Source: Hyphomonas sp. (lineage in GTDB: Bacteria; Pseudomonadota; Alphaproteobacteria; Caulobacterales; Hyphomonadaceae). Taken from it: DNA of 5,811 nt. The DNA lies in contig JANSXJ010000239.1 of the NCBI GenBank assembly GCA_024743015.1, forward strand, positions 1-5,811. Direction: 5' to 3'. Below, one piece after another: positions 1 to 5,811 of the stretch. Positions within the stretch are counted from its first letter, which is position 1; each line of letters starts with the position of its first letter. Position numbers and translations under genes: made by a program. The notes beneath the pieces were generated by a model. The model had not been told where the DNA came from. It did not search any database and saw only the letters and a list, made by a program, of their open reading frames with translations.

Positions 1-314
1 CAACCAGCGATCTCCATTCCATCCGCATCATACATCACATCTGAGACCATCATGGACGCAACACCGTCGTGAAGCGCGTGGCACGTGTCGAGTTGTCGAA
101 CAACTCGCTGAACACCCTGCGCCTGATAGAAACCGAGCAAGACGCCGGTATTCTTCGCGAAATGTTCTGCGCTCTTGAACGCGTATGACCGCCCTGTCTG
201 GGTTGTCAGAGCCGGAAAGGTCCAGTGGGCTGCGATAGCGTCTGCATCACCCTCATTGAAGGCGGCGACATAGGATTGACACCAGTCGGCGAGTTCAGCC
301 TGCAAATCAGTCAA
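1..314 (-). CDS. NTF2/SnoaL-like small protein, 3' end outside window
   Basis: An open frame runs from 314 to the left edge and gives 104 visible residues without a stop. The N-terminal part (AELADWCQSYVAAFNEGDAD, residues 6-25) is the amphipathic first helix typical of NTF2/SnoaL-like folds (families like DUF4440), followed by a conserved-looking HWTFPALT stretch at 30-37 where such proteins form the opening strand of the cone-shaped barrel. Family members are usually about 120-150 residues, so perhaps 20-40 residues are missing. An in-frame TGA at 320-318 forces the start to lie after it. No ATG occurs until about residue 83, so the start is most likely TTG at 314-312 (alternative TTG at 305-303), with a weak GAG Shine-Dalgarno at 324-322. 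The start overlaps the stop of the hydrolase gene by 8 nt, suggesting translational coupling and co-expression. Members of this fold range from isomerases and hydratases to non-enzymatic binding proteins; no catalytic residue pattern that I can name is visible, so the specific function is unknown. Confidence 0.72.
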   Translation of the reverse strand, partial: MTDLQAELADWCQSYVAAFNEGDADAIAAHWTFPALTTQTGRSYAFKSAEHFAKNTGVLLGFYQAQGVQRVVRQLDTCHALHDGVASMMVSDVMYDADGMEIAG

Positions 315-1368
315 AGCTCAACTCATTCTCTCCGAGGGGTTCGAAATATTTTGCAACATCGAGATCAGTCACGCCTTCGAGCGTATCAGGAGACCATTTG
401 GGCGCATGGTCCTTGTCGATGATCACGGCCCGAACACCCTCTAAGAAGTCAGACGACTGAACCTTACGCCAACCGATGCGGTATTCCATGCGCATATTGT
501 CTTCAAACGTCTCGCAGGCGCCACCTTCGCGCACCTGCCGAAGCGCGACCTTCACCGTCTCGGGTGATTTGGTACGGAGCGTTTCGGCTTGCTGTGTCGC
601 CCATTCAGAGCCTTCGGCCTCGAGCGCCGCAACAATCGCTTCGGCGCGATCCCCCGCAAAGCAGGTGTTGATCGTCTCCATGTGAGTCTCAAAACTGCCC
701 ATGGGAATCGTGTGCGTCAGGCGGGACAAGATTTCGCCAAGCATCTCGGCCGCCCCGGCGGAGAAATCCGCTTCGGCGATCTGGAGTTTCAAATTCGGGA
801 TAAGCTCAGACGGCAGGAAATGCGTCGCAACCCTCGCCGCCGCAACGTCAGCACCTTTGAGGCGCGCGCCGGTCAGCGCGAGCCAAGTCCCGAGCTCTCC
901 GCGCAATCGAGGCAGGAACCAGCCTCCCCCGACATCCGGGAACAGACCAATACCCGTCTCTGGCATCGCAAACAGAGTCCGTTCCGTCGCCACGCGATGC
1001 GATCCATGCACGGACAGACCGACTCCGCCGCCCATGGTGACGCCGTCCATCAGCGAAAGGTACGGTTTCGGGAACGCCTTGATTACCGCATTCATACGAT
1101 ATTCTTCGGCAAAGAAAGCGCGCGCTTGCTTGCCGTCGCTCATTCCGCTCTCACGAAGCATCGCGATATCGCCGCCCGCACAGAAGCCGCGACTGCCATC
1201 AGCGTGATCGATAACAACCAGATGAACAGCGGGGTCCTGCGCCCAAACGCGCAGCGCCGCCAGGATGGTCTCGCACATGTCGAAATTGAGCGCATGCAGG
1301 GCTTCGGGTCGATTGAGGGTGAGGTAACCTACACCGCCCTCGGTCTTGGTCAGGACTGAATCTGTCAT
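307..1368 (-). CDS. 3-hydroxyisobutyryl-CoA hydrolase (enoyl-CoA hydratase/isomerase superfamily)
   Basis: 353 residues, complete. The protein would hydrolyse 3-hydroxyisobutyryl-CoA to free 3-hydroxyisobutyrate plus CoA in valine catabolism in the cytoplasm; some relatives also act on 3-hydroxypropionyl-CoA. The match to the HIBCH branch of the crotonase fold is strong. RGFCAGGDI (60-68) forms the first oxyanion-hole/CoA segment, FFAEEY (85-90) holds the glutamate seen in HIBCH, and TMGGGVGLSVHG (111-122) forms the second oxyanion hole. FAMPETGIGLFPDVGGG (133-149) carries the acid residues E137 and D145, equivalent to the catalytic pair of human HIBCH. The C-terminus (DKDHAPKW ... VAKYFEPLG) is also the HIBCH-type tail missing from plain enoyl-CoA hydratases, and the length is typical. 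The ATG at 1368 is the first possible start because an in-frame TAA lies 9 nt upstream; the Shine-Dalgarno is poor. It lies 62 nt downstream of the SulP gene on the same strand and overlaps the SnoaL-like gene by 8 nt. The usual valine-pathway neighbours (mmsA, mmsB, acyl-CoA dehydrogenase) are not in the window. Confidence 0.93.
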   Translation of the reverse strand: MTDSVLTKTEGGVGYLTLNRPEALHALNFDMCETILAALRVWAQDPAVHLVVIDHADGSRGFCAGGDIAMLRESGMSDGKQARAFFAEEYRMNAVIKAFPKPYLSLMDGVTMGGGVGLSVHGSHRVATERTLFAMPETGIGLFPDVGGGWFLPRLRGELGTWLALTGARLKGADVAAARVATHFLPSELIPNLKLQIAEADFSAGAAEMLGEILSRLTHTIPMGSFETHMETINTCFAGDRAEAIVAALEAEGSEWATQQAETLRTKSPETVKVALRQVREGGACETFEDNMRMEYRIGWRKVQSSDFLEGVRAVIIDKDHAPKWSPDTLEGVTDLDVAKYFEPLGENELSFD

Positions 1369-1430
1369 GCAACGGCGTTAGCGCGACACGCTCAGCGGGT
1401 CCAGTGACCAAACCAGGATCTTATCGGACG
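1369..1430. other. short intergenic gap, SulP to hydrolase
   Basis: These 62 nt separate two genes on the same strand. I see no stem-loop followed by a T-run in the minus direction and no good -35/-10 pair, so read-through transcription from the SulP gene into the hydrolase gene is plausible. This is inference from absence of signals. Confidence 0.4.
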
Positions 1431-3071
1431 TTAGTGACCGCCGCCAAAAATGCCGGTGCGGACATTGTAGTCGACAGCAATGGCATAGTCGGGATCGTCT
1501 TCACTATCGACGATAAGCTGTCCGGCCTTGGTCAGAAGCTTGTGGCAATCGCGGGACAGGTGGCGCAGCTTGAGCGTCTTCCCTCTTGCCTGATACTTGG
1601 CGGCGAGATCCTCGATCGCTTGCAGGGCTGATTGGTCTACGACGCGCGAGCGCAGGAAATCGACAATAACAACGTCCGGATCTTCATCGGGATGAAAGAG
1701 TTCAGCAAAACCATCTGTCGATCCAAAAAAGAGCGGTCCCTCAATCTCATAAACGGTCGCCCCCGGCGTCCGAACCGAGTCGCGCTGCAGAATGCGAATG
1801 CGCTTGGCATTGTTCCAGGCATAGGCCAGCGCGCTGACAATGACGCCCACCACGACCGCGACTGCAAGGTCTTTCCAAACCGTGACGCCGGTAACTAGCA
1901 GGATGACGAAAGCATCCGTCCAGGGAATCTTGGACATAATGCGCAGACTGTTCCAGGCGAACGTCCCGATCACGACCATGAACATAACGCCGACGAGCGC
2001 GGCGAGCGGGATCATCTCGATCCATTGCGATCCTATCAGTATAAAGGCCAGCAGGAAGAGCGCCGCCGACAGCGCGGACAAGCGTGTACGCCCACCCGAC
2101 TTCACGTTGATCATAGATTGACCAATCATCGCGCAGCCGCCCATACCGCCAAAGAACCCAGTAACGACGTTTGCGGTGCCTTGCGCCACACATTCCTGAG
2201 ACGCGCCGCCGCGCTGATTGGTGATCTCGCCGACCAGGTTGAGCGTCAACAGGCTTTCAATCAGGCCAATCGCTGCCAGCACGACAGCGTAGGGTAGAAT
2301 GATCTCAAGCGTTTCCAGATTGAGCGGTACGGTCGGCACATGGAAGGTTGGCAGGCTGCCCTTGATGGACGCGAGGTCACCGACGACTGGCGTGTCGATG
2401 CCGAAGCCGATCACGACGGCTGCAACAACACCAATCCCTGCCAAAGGCGCTGGGACGATTTTCGATAGTTTGGGCAGCCCCCAGATGATCAGCATCGTTA
2501 CAGCAATCAGGCTGAGCATGATTGCCATTTCGCCCGTCGGGAGCCAATCGCCGTTCGGCAAGAAGCTGTGCCCGTCCGGCTGCGCCGTTCCAGGGACCTG
2601 GAACTGGCCCAGCTGCGCGAGAAAGATGACGATTGCGAGCCCGTTGACGAAGCCAAGCATGACCGGATGCGGAACAAGCCTGATGAACTTTCCGAGTTTG
2701 AACACGCCTGCCCCGAGCTGCAGGATCCCCATCAGCACCACTGTTGCGAATAGATATTCGACACCGTGCTGGGCAACCAGTGCCACCATCACAACGGCGA
2801 GCGCGCCCGTTGCTCCTGAAATCATGCCGGGCCGACCGCCCATGACCGCGGTGATCAAACCCACGAGGAAAGCTGCATACAGCCCGACCAGTGGTTCAAC
2901 GCCGGCAACAAAAGCGAATGCCACGGCTTCCGGGACCAGCGCCAGAGCGACGGTGAGGCCGGCGAGCAGCTCAGTCTTCACCCGCGACGGCGTGAACGTC
3001 GCGCGCTGGGTTTGGGCCCAGCTGGACAGGTTGATGCGGTCGGCATAGTCAGCGAATGTGGATCGGGCCAT
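1431..3071 (-). CDS. SulP-family inorganic anion transporter with STAS domain
   Basis: Inner-membrane secondary transporter of the SulP/SLC26 family. Substrate (sulfate, bicarbonate or another anion) cannot be told from sequence alone. Numbering here is from the upstream ATG at 3122 (563 aa). Hydrophobic segments occupy about 51-435, consistent with the 14-segment UraA-like fold. Family landmarks are ALVPEAVAFAFVAGVEPLVG (61-80, TM1 region), GKFIRLVPHPVMLGFVNG (144-161), and a block near 289-350 with ESLLTLNLVGE, GTANVVTGFFGGM and KSGGRTRLSAL. A cytoplasmic STAS domain follows at about 452-552; its DQSAL (496-500) is the counterpart of the DSSGL-type motif, with Ser498 at the usual phosphorylatable position. 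Start choice: I prefer ATG at 3071 (Met18, giving 546 aa) because it has a weak AGAG ahead of it, and the 17 codons before it show little GC bias at third positions, contain a rare AGA, and look unlike the family N-terminus. ATG at 3122 remains possible. It is divergent from the reductase gene and 62 nt upstream of the hydrolase. Confidence 0.93.
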   Translation of the reverse strand: MARSTFADYADRINLSSWAQTQRATFTPSRVKTELLAGLTVALALVPEAVAFAFVAGVEPLVGLYAAFLVGLITAVMGGRPGMISGATGALAVVMVALVAQHGVEYLFATVVLMGILQLGAGVFKLGKFIRLVPHPVMLGFVNGLAIVIFLAQLGQFQVPGTAQPDGHSFLPNGDWLPTGEMAIMLSLIAVTMLIIWGLPKLSKIVPAPLAGIGVVAAVVIGFGIDTPVVGDLASIKGSLPTFHVPTVPLNLETLEIILPYAVVLAAIGLIESLLTLNLVGEITNQRGGASQECVAQGTANVVTGFFGGMGGCAMIGQSMINVKSGGRTRLSALSAALFLLAFILIGSQWIEMIPLAALVGVMFMVVIGTFAWNSLRIMSKIPWTDAFVILLVTGVTVWKDLAVAVVVGVIVSALAYAWNNAKRIRILQRDSVRTPGATVYEIEGPLFFGSTDGFAELFHPDEDPDVVIVDFLRSRVVDQSALQAIEDLAAKYQARGKTLKLRHLSRDCHKLLTKAGQLIVDSEDDPDYAIAVDYNVRTGIFGGGH

Positions 3072-3212
3072 GGGGCGTCTCTGAATTGCGGGAGGAACCG
3101 GGCGGTCCGTAGTGCAATTCATTCCCAGTAGCTAGCCCTGCCGGTCAGGCGATACTGTTTTGCGTGGATTTTCCTCGCGTCAGAATGGACAAGGCTGCGC
3201 GACTGCTCCAAG

Positions 3213-3238
3213 CCTGCATGCAAGTAAGCATTTGCAGG
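3213..3238 (+). promoter_or_regulatory. stem-loop or operator-like inverted repeat overlapping the reductase RBS
   Basis: Seen directly: CCTGC (3213-3217) pairs with GCAGG (3234-3238), and the adjacent ATGC (3218-3221) pairs with GCAT (3228-3231). The hexaloop is AAGTAA and there is a 2-nt TT bulge at 3232-3233, giving nine base pairs. The 3' arm includes AGG of the Shine-Dalgarno AGGAG (3236-3240). In RNA it could partly hide the ribosome binding site; in DNA it could be a binding site for a dimeric regulator. It could also be chance, since no second copy or regulator gene is in the window. Confidence 0.4.
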
Positions 3239-3240
3239 AG
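3236..3240 (+). promoter_or_regulatory. ribosome binding site of the reductase
   Basis: AGGAG lies 6 nt before ATG at 3247. This decides the start over the longer frame opening at TTG 3160, whose extra 29 residues do not resemble the Rossmann-fold N-terminus. Confidence 0.8.
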
Positions 3241-3246
3241 AGACCC

Positions 3247-4017
3247 ATGAAGTCGCTGTTCGACATTTCAGGAAAAACCGCCCTCGTCACCGGAGGCTCC
3301 AGCGGTATTGGCGCCATGATCGCCCGTGGTTTCGTAGAGAATGGCGTGAAGACCTATATCTCGGCACGCAAGGAAGAGCGTCTGAAAGCGAAAGCCGATG
3401 AGCTGTCCGAAATCGGAACCTGCATCCCGATTCAGGCCGATTTGTCGAAAGTCGCCGGAATTGAGAAGCTCGTCGCGGAAATCTCAGAGCGCGAAAGCCA
3501 GCTGGATATTCTGGTCAACAATGCCGGCGCCAATTGGGTCGTTCCAATTGATGAATTCCCGGAAGATGGCTGGGATAAGGTCATGAACATTAACATCAAG
3601 TCGGTTTTCTTCATGACACAAAAAGCGCTGCCGCTGTTGCGCGCGGGCGGGTCAAAAGAGGATCCAGCGCGGGTGATCAATATTGCCTCGATCAATGGCA
3701 TCACCAATCCCGGCATGCCCTCTTATGCCTACTCAGCCAGCAAATCCGGGGTCGTACATCTGACCAAACATCTCGCTACTGACCTCGCCCGCCACTACAT
3801 CAATGTGAATGGCATCGCGCCGGGCTTCTTTCCCAGCGATATGACCAAGGAAGCGACTAATTCAGACGCGATCCGGGAATCCGTTATCAAGCAGATTCCC
3901 CGGCGGCGCATGGGTGAGCCCGAAGATATGGCCGGAACCGCGATCTATCTCTGCTCCCGCGCCAGCGCCTGGGTTGATGGCCACACGATTGTGCTGGATG
4001 GCGGTATGATCGCCTAG
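3247..4017 (+). CDS. RhlG/FabG-like short-chain dehydrogenase/reductase
   Basis: 256 residues, classical SDR length. A cytoplasmic NAD(P)H-dependent oxidoreductase. The nucleotide-binding motif TGGSSGIG is at 15-22, NNAG at 91-94, and the catalytic tetrad is visible as N116 (in NINIKS), S148 (INIAS), Y162 and K166 (YSASK), followed by APG at 191-193. An Arg at 41 just after the second strand (ISARKEER) favours NADP(H). The start LFDISGKTALVTGG, the ICAR/ISAR segment, LPLLR..., the PARVINI segment, and the INVNxIAPGxFPSxMT stretch closely follow Pseudomonas RhlG, a 256-aa NADPH-dependent beta-ketoacyl reductase. I therefore expect reduction of a 3-oxoacyl thioester or similar carbonyl compound; this is inference, as SDR substrates are hard to predict. 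There is no rhlA/rhlB-like gene in the window, so a rhamnolipid role is not supported. It is transcribed divergently from SulP, and its TAG stop overlaps the stop of the convergent protease gene. Confidence 0.92.
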   Translation: MKSLFDISGKTALVTGGSSGIGAMIARGFVENGVKTYISARKEERLKAKADELSEIGTCIPIQADLSKVAGIEKLVAEISERESQLDILVNNAGANWVVPIDEFPEDGWDKVMNINIKSVFFMTQKALPLLRAGGSKEDPARVINIASINGITNPGMPSYAYSASKSGVVHLTKHLATDLARHYINVNGIAPGFFPSDMTKEATNSDAIRESVIKQIPRRRMGEPEDMAGTAIYLCSRASAWVDGHTIVLDGGMIA

Positions 4018-4961
4018 CTGTCGCCCGGGGTGTCGCTGACGATAGAGGTGATCCAGTCCTTATAGTGCGCAACCCGGACGTAAATGCCGGGTGCGTCGCG
4101 ACGGGCGCAGCCTAGCCCCCAGCTGACAATGCCAATCTGGACCGGTTCGCCCTCAGGAGGTCGATGCACGAGCGGTCCCCCACTGTCGCCGGTGCAGCTA
4201 TCCTGCTCACCAACGCCCGCGCAGATATGCGTTTCGGCGGTGATCATCAGGCCTTCGAACTGGCTCGGGTCTTCATAGCGTGAAATGGTGGCATCCATGC
4301 GGCGCTTGCAGGCCGCTGGGCTGAGCGAGGGAACGCTCGCTTGCTGCAGCGCAAGGCTTGGCGCATTAACGGCACCGCGTCGCCCGATGGCTGTTTCCGC
4401 ACTACCCGCCTCATAAAGGAAGCCGTATCCGGCGACCTCGACCTGATCGCGTCGTACACGCACGGGCGGAGCAAAAAAGCCATCAAGGGTCGCGGTCGCG
4501 CCTGTCCAGGTGCCGGCGATCTTGAGCAAGGCGACGTCGTGACCCTGATGCGAATGCCCGACCGAATAGTCCGGATGGATATACATGTCGGCGATTTCAT
4601 AGGTCACTTCCGTTGGGTCGTCCCCAAGGTCGCCCAAGCCGGCAACAACAGTCAGTTGCCCGAGATTTTGGAGGTCTTGTCCCGGCTTATTGGTTTTCTG
4701 GTACTGAATAACGCGCCGCTCACCGGAGGGGCTGTCGTCCAGCTGAGCGTATTCGACACAGTGCGCAGCCGTCAAAACCCATTGCTCCGAAATCATCGTC
4801 GCGCCGCACAGGTGATAGGCCCCGCCCGTCTCATGCGATATTTGCAGCGAGGCCATCCCTGGCCAATCCTCAATATCCGCTGGCTCACCGCCAACGACAC
4901 ATCCAACGAGCCCCACGGACATTACCGTTGTCGCCGCCAAGCCTTTCCAATAGGTCCTCAT
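4014..4961 (-). CDS. secreted trypsin-like serine protease (S1 family), probable lipoprotein
   Basis: 315 residues from ATG 4961, chosen over ATG 5018 because GGGGAGG sits 6 nt upstream and because a signal peptide then starts at residue 1: basic MRTYWKG, a hydrophobic stretch, then a lipobox L18-V19-G20-C21. The chymotrypsin-fold domain begins at once with VVGG (22-25). The catalytic triad is complete: H67 (TAAHC), D142 (HDVALLKI) and S260 (GDSGGP). D254, six residues before the serine, corresponds to chymotrypsin residue 189, and the glycines of SWGLGC and APGIY match 216 and 226, so cleavage after Arg/Lys is predicted. Six cysteines fit the three standard disulfides (52-68, 218-247, 256-285); C21 is the only other one. 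About 29 extra residues (roughly 69-103) lie in the 60-loop. It should act outside the inner membrane, anchored or released. It lies 31 nt after the dioxygenase gene on the same strand; its substrate is unknown. No inhibitor or immunity gene is apparent. Confidence 0.92.
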   Translation of the reverse strand: MRTYWKGLAATTVMSVGLVGCVVGGEPADIEDWPGMASLQISHETGGAYHLCGATMISEQWVLTAAHCVEYAQLDDSPSGERRVIQYQKTNKPGQDLQNLGQLTVVAGLGDLGDDPTEVTYEIADMYIHPDYSVGHSHQGHDVALLKIAGTWTGATATLDGFFAPPVRVRRDQVEVAGYGFLYEAGSAETAIGRRGAVNAPSLALQQASVPSLSPAACKRRMDATISRYEDPSQFEGLMITAETHICAGVGEQDSCTGDSGGPLVHRPPEGEPVQIGIVSWGLGCARRDAPGIYVRVAHYKDWITSIVSDTPGDS

Positions 4962-4992
4962 CCCGATCCTCCCCCGACGCGGAGATTGGGCT
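4962..4992. other. 31-nt spacer, dioxygenase to protease
   Basis: The gap contains the protease ribosome binding site and no hairpin or T-run, which supports co-transcription of the two genes. This is inference from spacing. Confidence 0.45.
4968..4974 (-). promoter_or_regulatory. strong ribosome binding site of the protease
   Basis: On the minus strand GGGGAGG precedes ATG 4961 with a 6-nt spacer (ATCGGG). It fixes the protease start and rejects the upstream in-frame ATG at 5018, which would overlap the dioxygenase end. Confidence 0.8.
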
Positions 4993-5811
4993 CTATGCGT
5001 CCAGGGCGCAACCCTCAATCGTGATCCGATGCATGATCCGGCGCTGGCCCTGATAATCGTTCAGGGCCCAGTGCCAGGTTGAACGATTGTCCCACATCGC
5101 GATGGAGCCAGGTTCCCATTTGAATCGATGATGAAACGCGTGCCCTTTGAACACATGCGCGTACAATTCTGCGAGAAGTTCATCGCTCTCTTCTTTCTCA
5201 AGCCCGACGATCTCGCGCGTGAAAGCCGGATTGACATAAAGCGCTTTCTTCCCGCTTAGCGGATGCTTGATTACGATCGGATGTTCCGGATCGGTCAACG
5301 CCTCTGCCACAGACGCATTGCCGATCCGGTGCGTGCCCGCATCATGCGCACCGGCATCCGTCGTGTTGTAATAGCTGTCGGGCCCTTCCCCGAAAATGTG
5401 CTTGCCGGAATGGATCGCCGTCCGACCCTCAATCTTTTCTTTCAGGTCTGAAGGCAGGCTCTCATAGGCTTTATACATGCTAGCAAACATCGTATCGCCG
5501 CCACTCTCTGGAAGCTCGCGCGCAACCAGCACGGATCCAAGCGCCGGCTCGTGGTCATAGGAATGGTCGGTATGCCATCCGCCACCAATATTGTCTTTCT
5601 GATCCGGCTCCTTGGCGACCAGTGCTATTTCCGGATAGTCTGGATGGGCCGCAAAGAAACGATTGATGTTGATGTCTCCAAATCGCTCGGCAAAGGCGAT
5701 ATGGTCCTCTTCTCTGGTATCCTGGCCGCGGAAAAAGATAACTCCATGCTCCGCAAAGGCGCCTTTGATCGCTTCAAATTCGGCGTCATTCAGAGACTTG
5801 ATATCGACATC
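4993..5811 (-). CDS. TauD/TfdA-family Fe(II)/2-oxoglutarate-dependent dioxygenase, 5' end outside window
   Basis: 272 residues are visible; the frame is open to the right edge, so the GTG at 5532 is an internal valine (V94) and not the start. Enzymes of this family couple oxidative decarboxylation of 2-oxoglutarate to hydroxylation of a substrate such as taurine, alkyl sulfonates or phenoxyacids, in the cytoplasm. Visible landmarks: GVIFFRGQ (23-30), the iron ligands H80 and D82 in GGGWHTDHSY, the GSVLVAREL/SGGDTMFASM strands at 92-112, and the third ligand H247 in DNRSTWHWALNDY. QRRIMHR ends with R262, fifteen residues after H247, exactly the spacing of the 2-oxoglutarate-binding Arg270 after His255 in E. 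coli TauD. Comparing H80 with TauD His99 suggests about 20 missing N-terminal residues. The GGGWHTDHSY context differs from E. coli TauD, so taurine should not be assumed as substrate. It is probably the first or an inner gene of a transcript that continues into the protease. Confidence 0.9.
   Translation of the reverse strand, partial: DVDIKSLNDAEFEAIKGAFAEHGVIFFRGQDTREEDHIAFAERFGDININRFFAAHPDYPEIALVAKEPDQKDNIGGGWHTDHSYDHEPALGSVLVARELPESGGDTMFASMYKAYESLPSDLKEKIEGRTAIHSGKHIFGEGPDSYYNTTDAGAHDAGTHRIGNASVAEALTDPEHPIVIKHPLSGKKALYVNPAFTREIVGLEKEESDELLAELYAHVFKGHAFHHRFKWEPGSIAMWDNRSTWHWALNDYQGQRRIMHRITIEGCALDA

Larger units (their letters stand above)
3123..3246. promoter_or_regulatory. divergent intergenic region between SulP and the reductase
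   Basis: This stretch must hold the promoters for both divergent genes; it grows to 3072-3246 if SulP starts at 3071. I could not find a good sigma-70 consensus pair on either strand. Weak candidates such as CAGAAT at 3181-3186 for the plus direction are not convincing. The region contains a small CCTG/CAGG inverted repeat at about 3136-3148 around CCGGT and the larger stem-loop listed separately. The placement of the promoters here is inferred from gene orientation. Confidence 0.45.

Noticed and set aside
589..1359. 256-aa plus-strand open frame
   Set aside because: It is fully antisense to the clear 3-hydroxyisobutyryl-CoA hydrolase, is Arg/Gln/His-rich without a recognisable domain, and has no good ribosome binding site. 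It is a shadow of GC-biased codons.
2299..3048. 249-aa plus-strand open frame
   Set aside because: It is antisense to the SulP membrane domain; its Ser/Thr/Ala/Pro-rich low-complexity composition is what a reverse-read transporter gives.
3160..3246. N-terminal extension of the reductase from TTG 3160
   Set aside because: It would translate through the stem-loop and the strong AGGAG. The SDR fold begins normally at ATG 3247 and the 256-aa length matches RhlG.
4072..4103. ACCCGG/CCGGGT inverted repeat and CGTCGCGACG palindrome as a terminator for the reductase
   Set aside because: The 6-bp stem has a 9-nt loop and no T-run after it, and both lie in conserved protease codons around the CARRDAPGIYVRV segment, so coding constraint is a sufficient explanation.
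4962..5018. Longer protease start at ATG 5018
   Set aside because: It would put 19 Arg-rich residues before a proper signal peptide and overlap the dioxygenase; ATG 4961 has a strong Shine-Dalgarno.
4341..5024. 227-aa plus-strand open frame
   Set aside because: It is antisense to the serine protease, whose triad and cysteines are intact; no domain is recognisable in the plus reading.
1431..5811. SulP plus TauD-like dioxygenase as a sulfonate-use cluster
   Set aside because: The genes are on separate units about 1.9 kb apart, the substrates cannot be assigned, and no tauABC/ssu-type transporter or regulator is present.

Overview
The window looks like an ordinary metabolic stretch of an alphaproteobacterial chromosome. 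It is moderately GC-rich, densely coding, and gives best family-level recognition to proteins common in Hyphomonadaceae/Caulobacterales/sphingomonad-type bacteria. The taxon is inferred from gene content and base composition only. I found no RNA gene, insertion sequence, CRISPR array, prophage part or integration site.

Layout, left to right. (1) Minus strand, 1-314: the first 104 codons of an NTF2/SnoaL-like small protein that runs off the left edge. It probably starts at a TTG that overlaps the end of the gene before it. (2) Minus strand, 307-1368: a 353-aa 3-hydroxyisobutyryl-CoA hydrolase of the crotonase superfamily (valine breakdown). (3) Minus strand, 1431 to 3071 or 3122: a SulP anion transporter with a C-terminal STAS domain. 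Genes 3, 2 and 1 are transcribed in that order with gaps of 62-nt and an 8-nt overlap, so they may form one unit. (4) A divergent intergenic region of about 125-175 bp, holding a 9-bp stem-loop that runs into the ribosome binding site of the next gene. (5) Plus strand, 3247-4017: a 256-aa RhlG/FabG-like short-chain dehydrogenase/reductase. (6) Minus strand, 4014-4961: a trypsin-like (S1) serine protease with a lipoprotein-type signal peptide. It meets gene 5 tail to tail, and the two TAG stop codons share one CTAG. (7) Minus strand, 4993-5811: a TauD/TfdA-family Fe(II)/2-oxoglutarate dioxygenase cut by the right edge. It lies 31 nt upstream of the protease and is probably co-transcribed with it.

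The genes do not form an evident single pathway. The hydrolase and the reductase both fit acyl-CoA/acyl-chain metabolism; the dioxygenase and SulP could be loosely connected through sulfur chemistry, but that is speculative. The most unusual item is the protease. Its signal peptide ends directly at the trypsin-type mature N-terminus (Cys then Val-Val-Gly-Gly) with no propeptide, and it carries an insertion of roughly 30 residues in the 60-loop. I see no convincing evidence of a new multi-gene system here.
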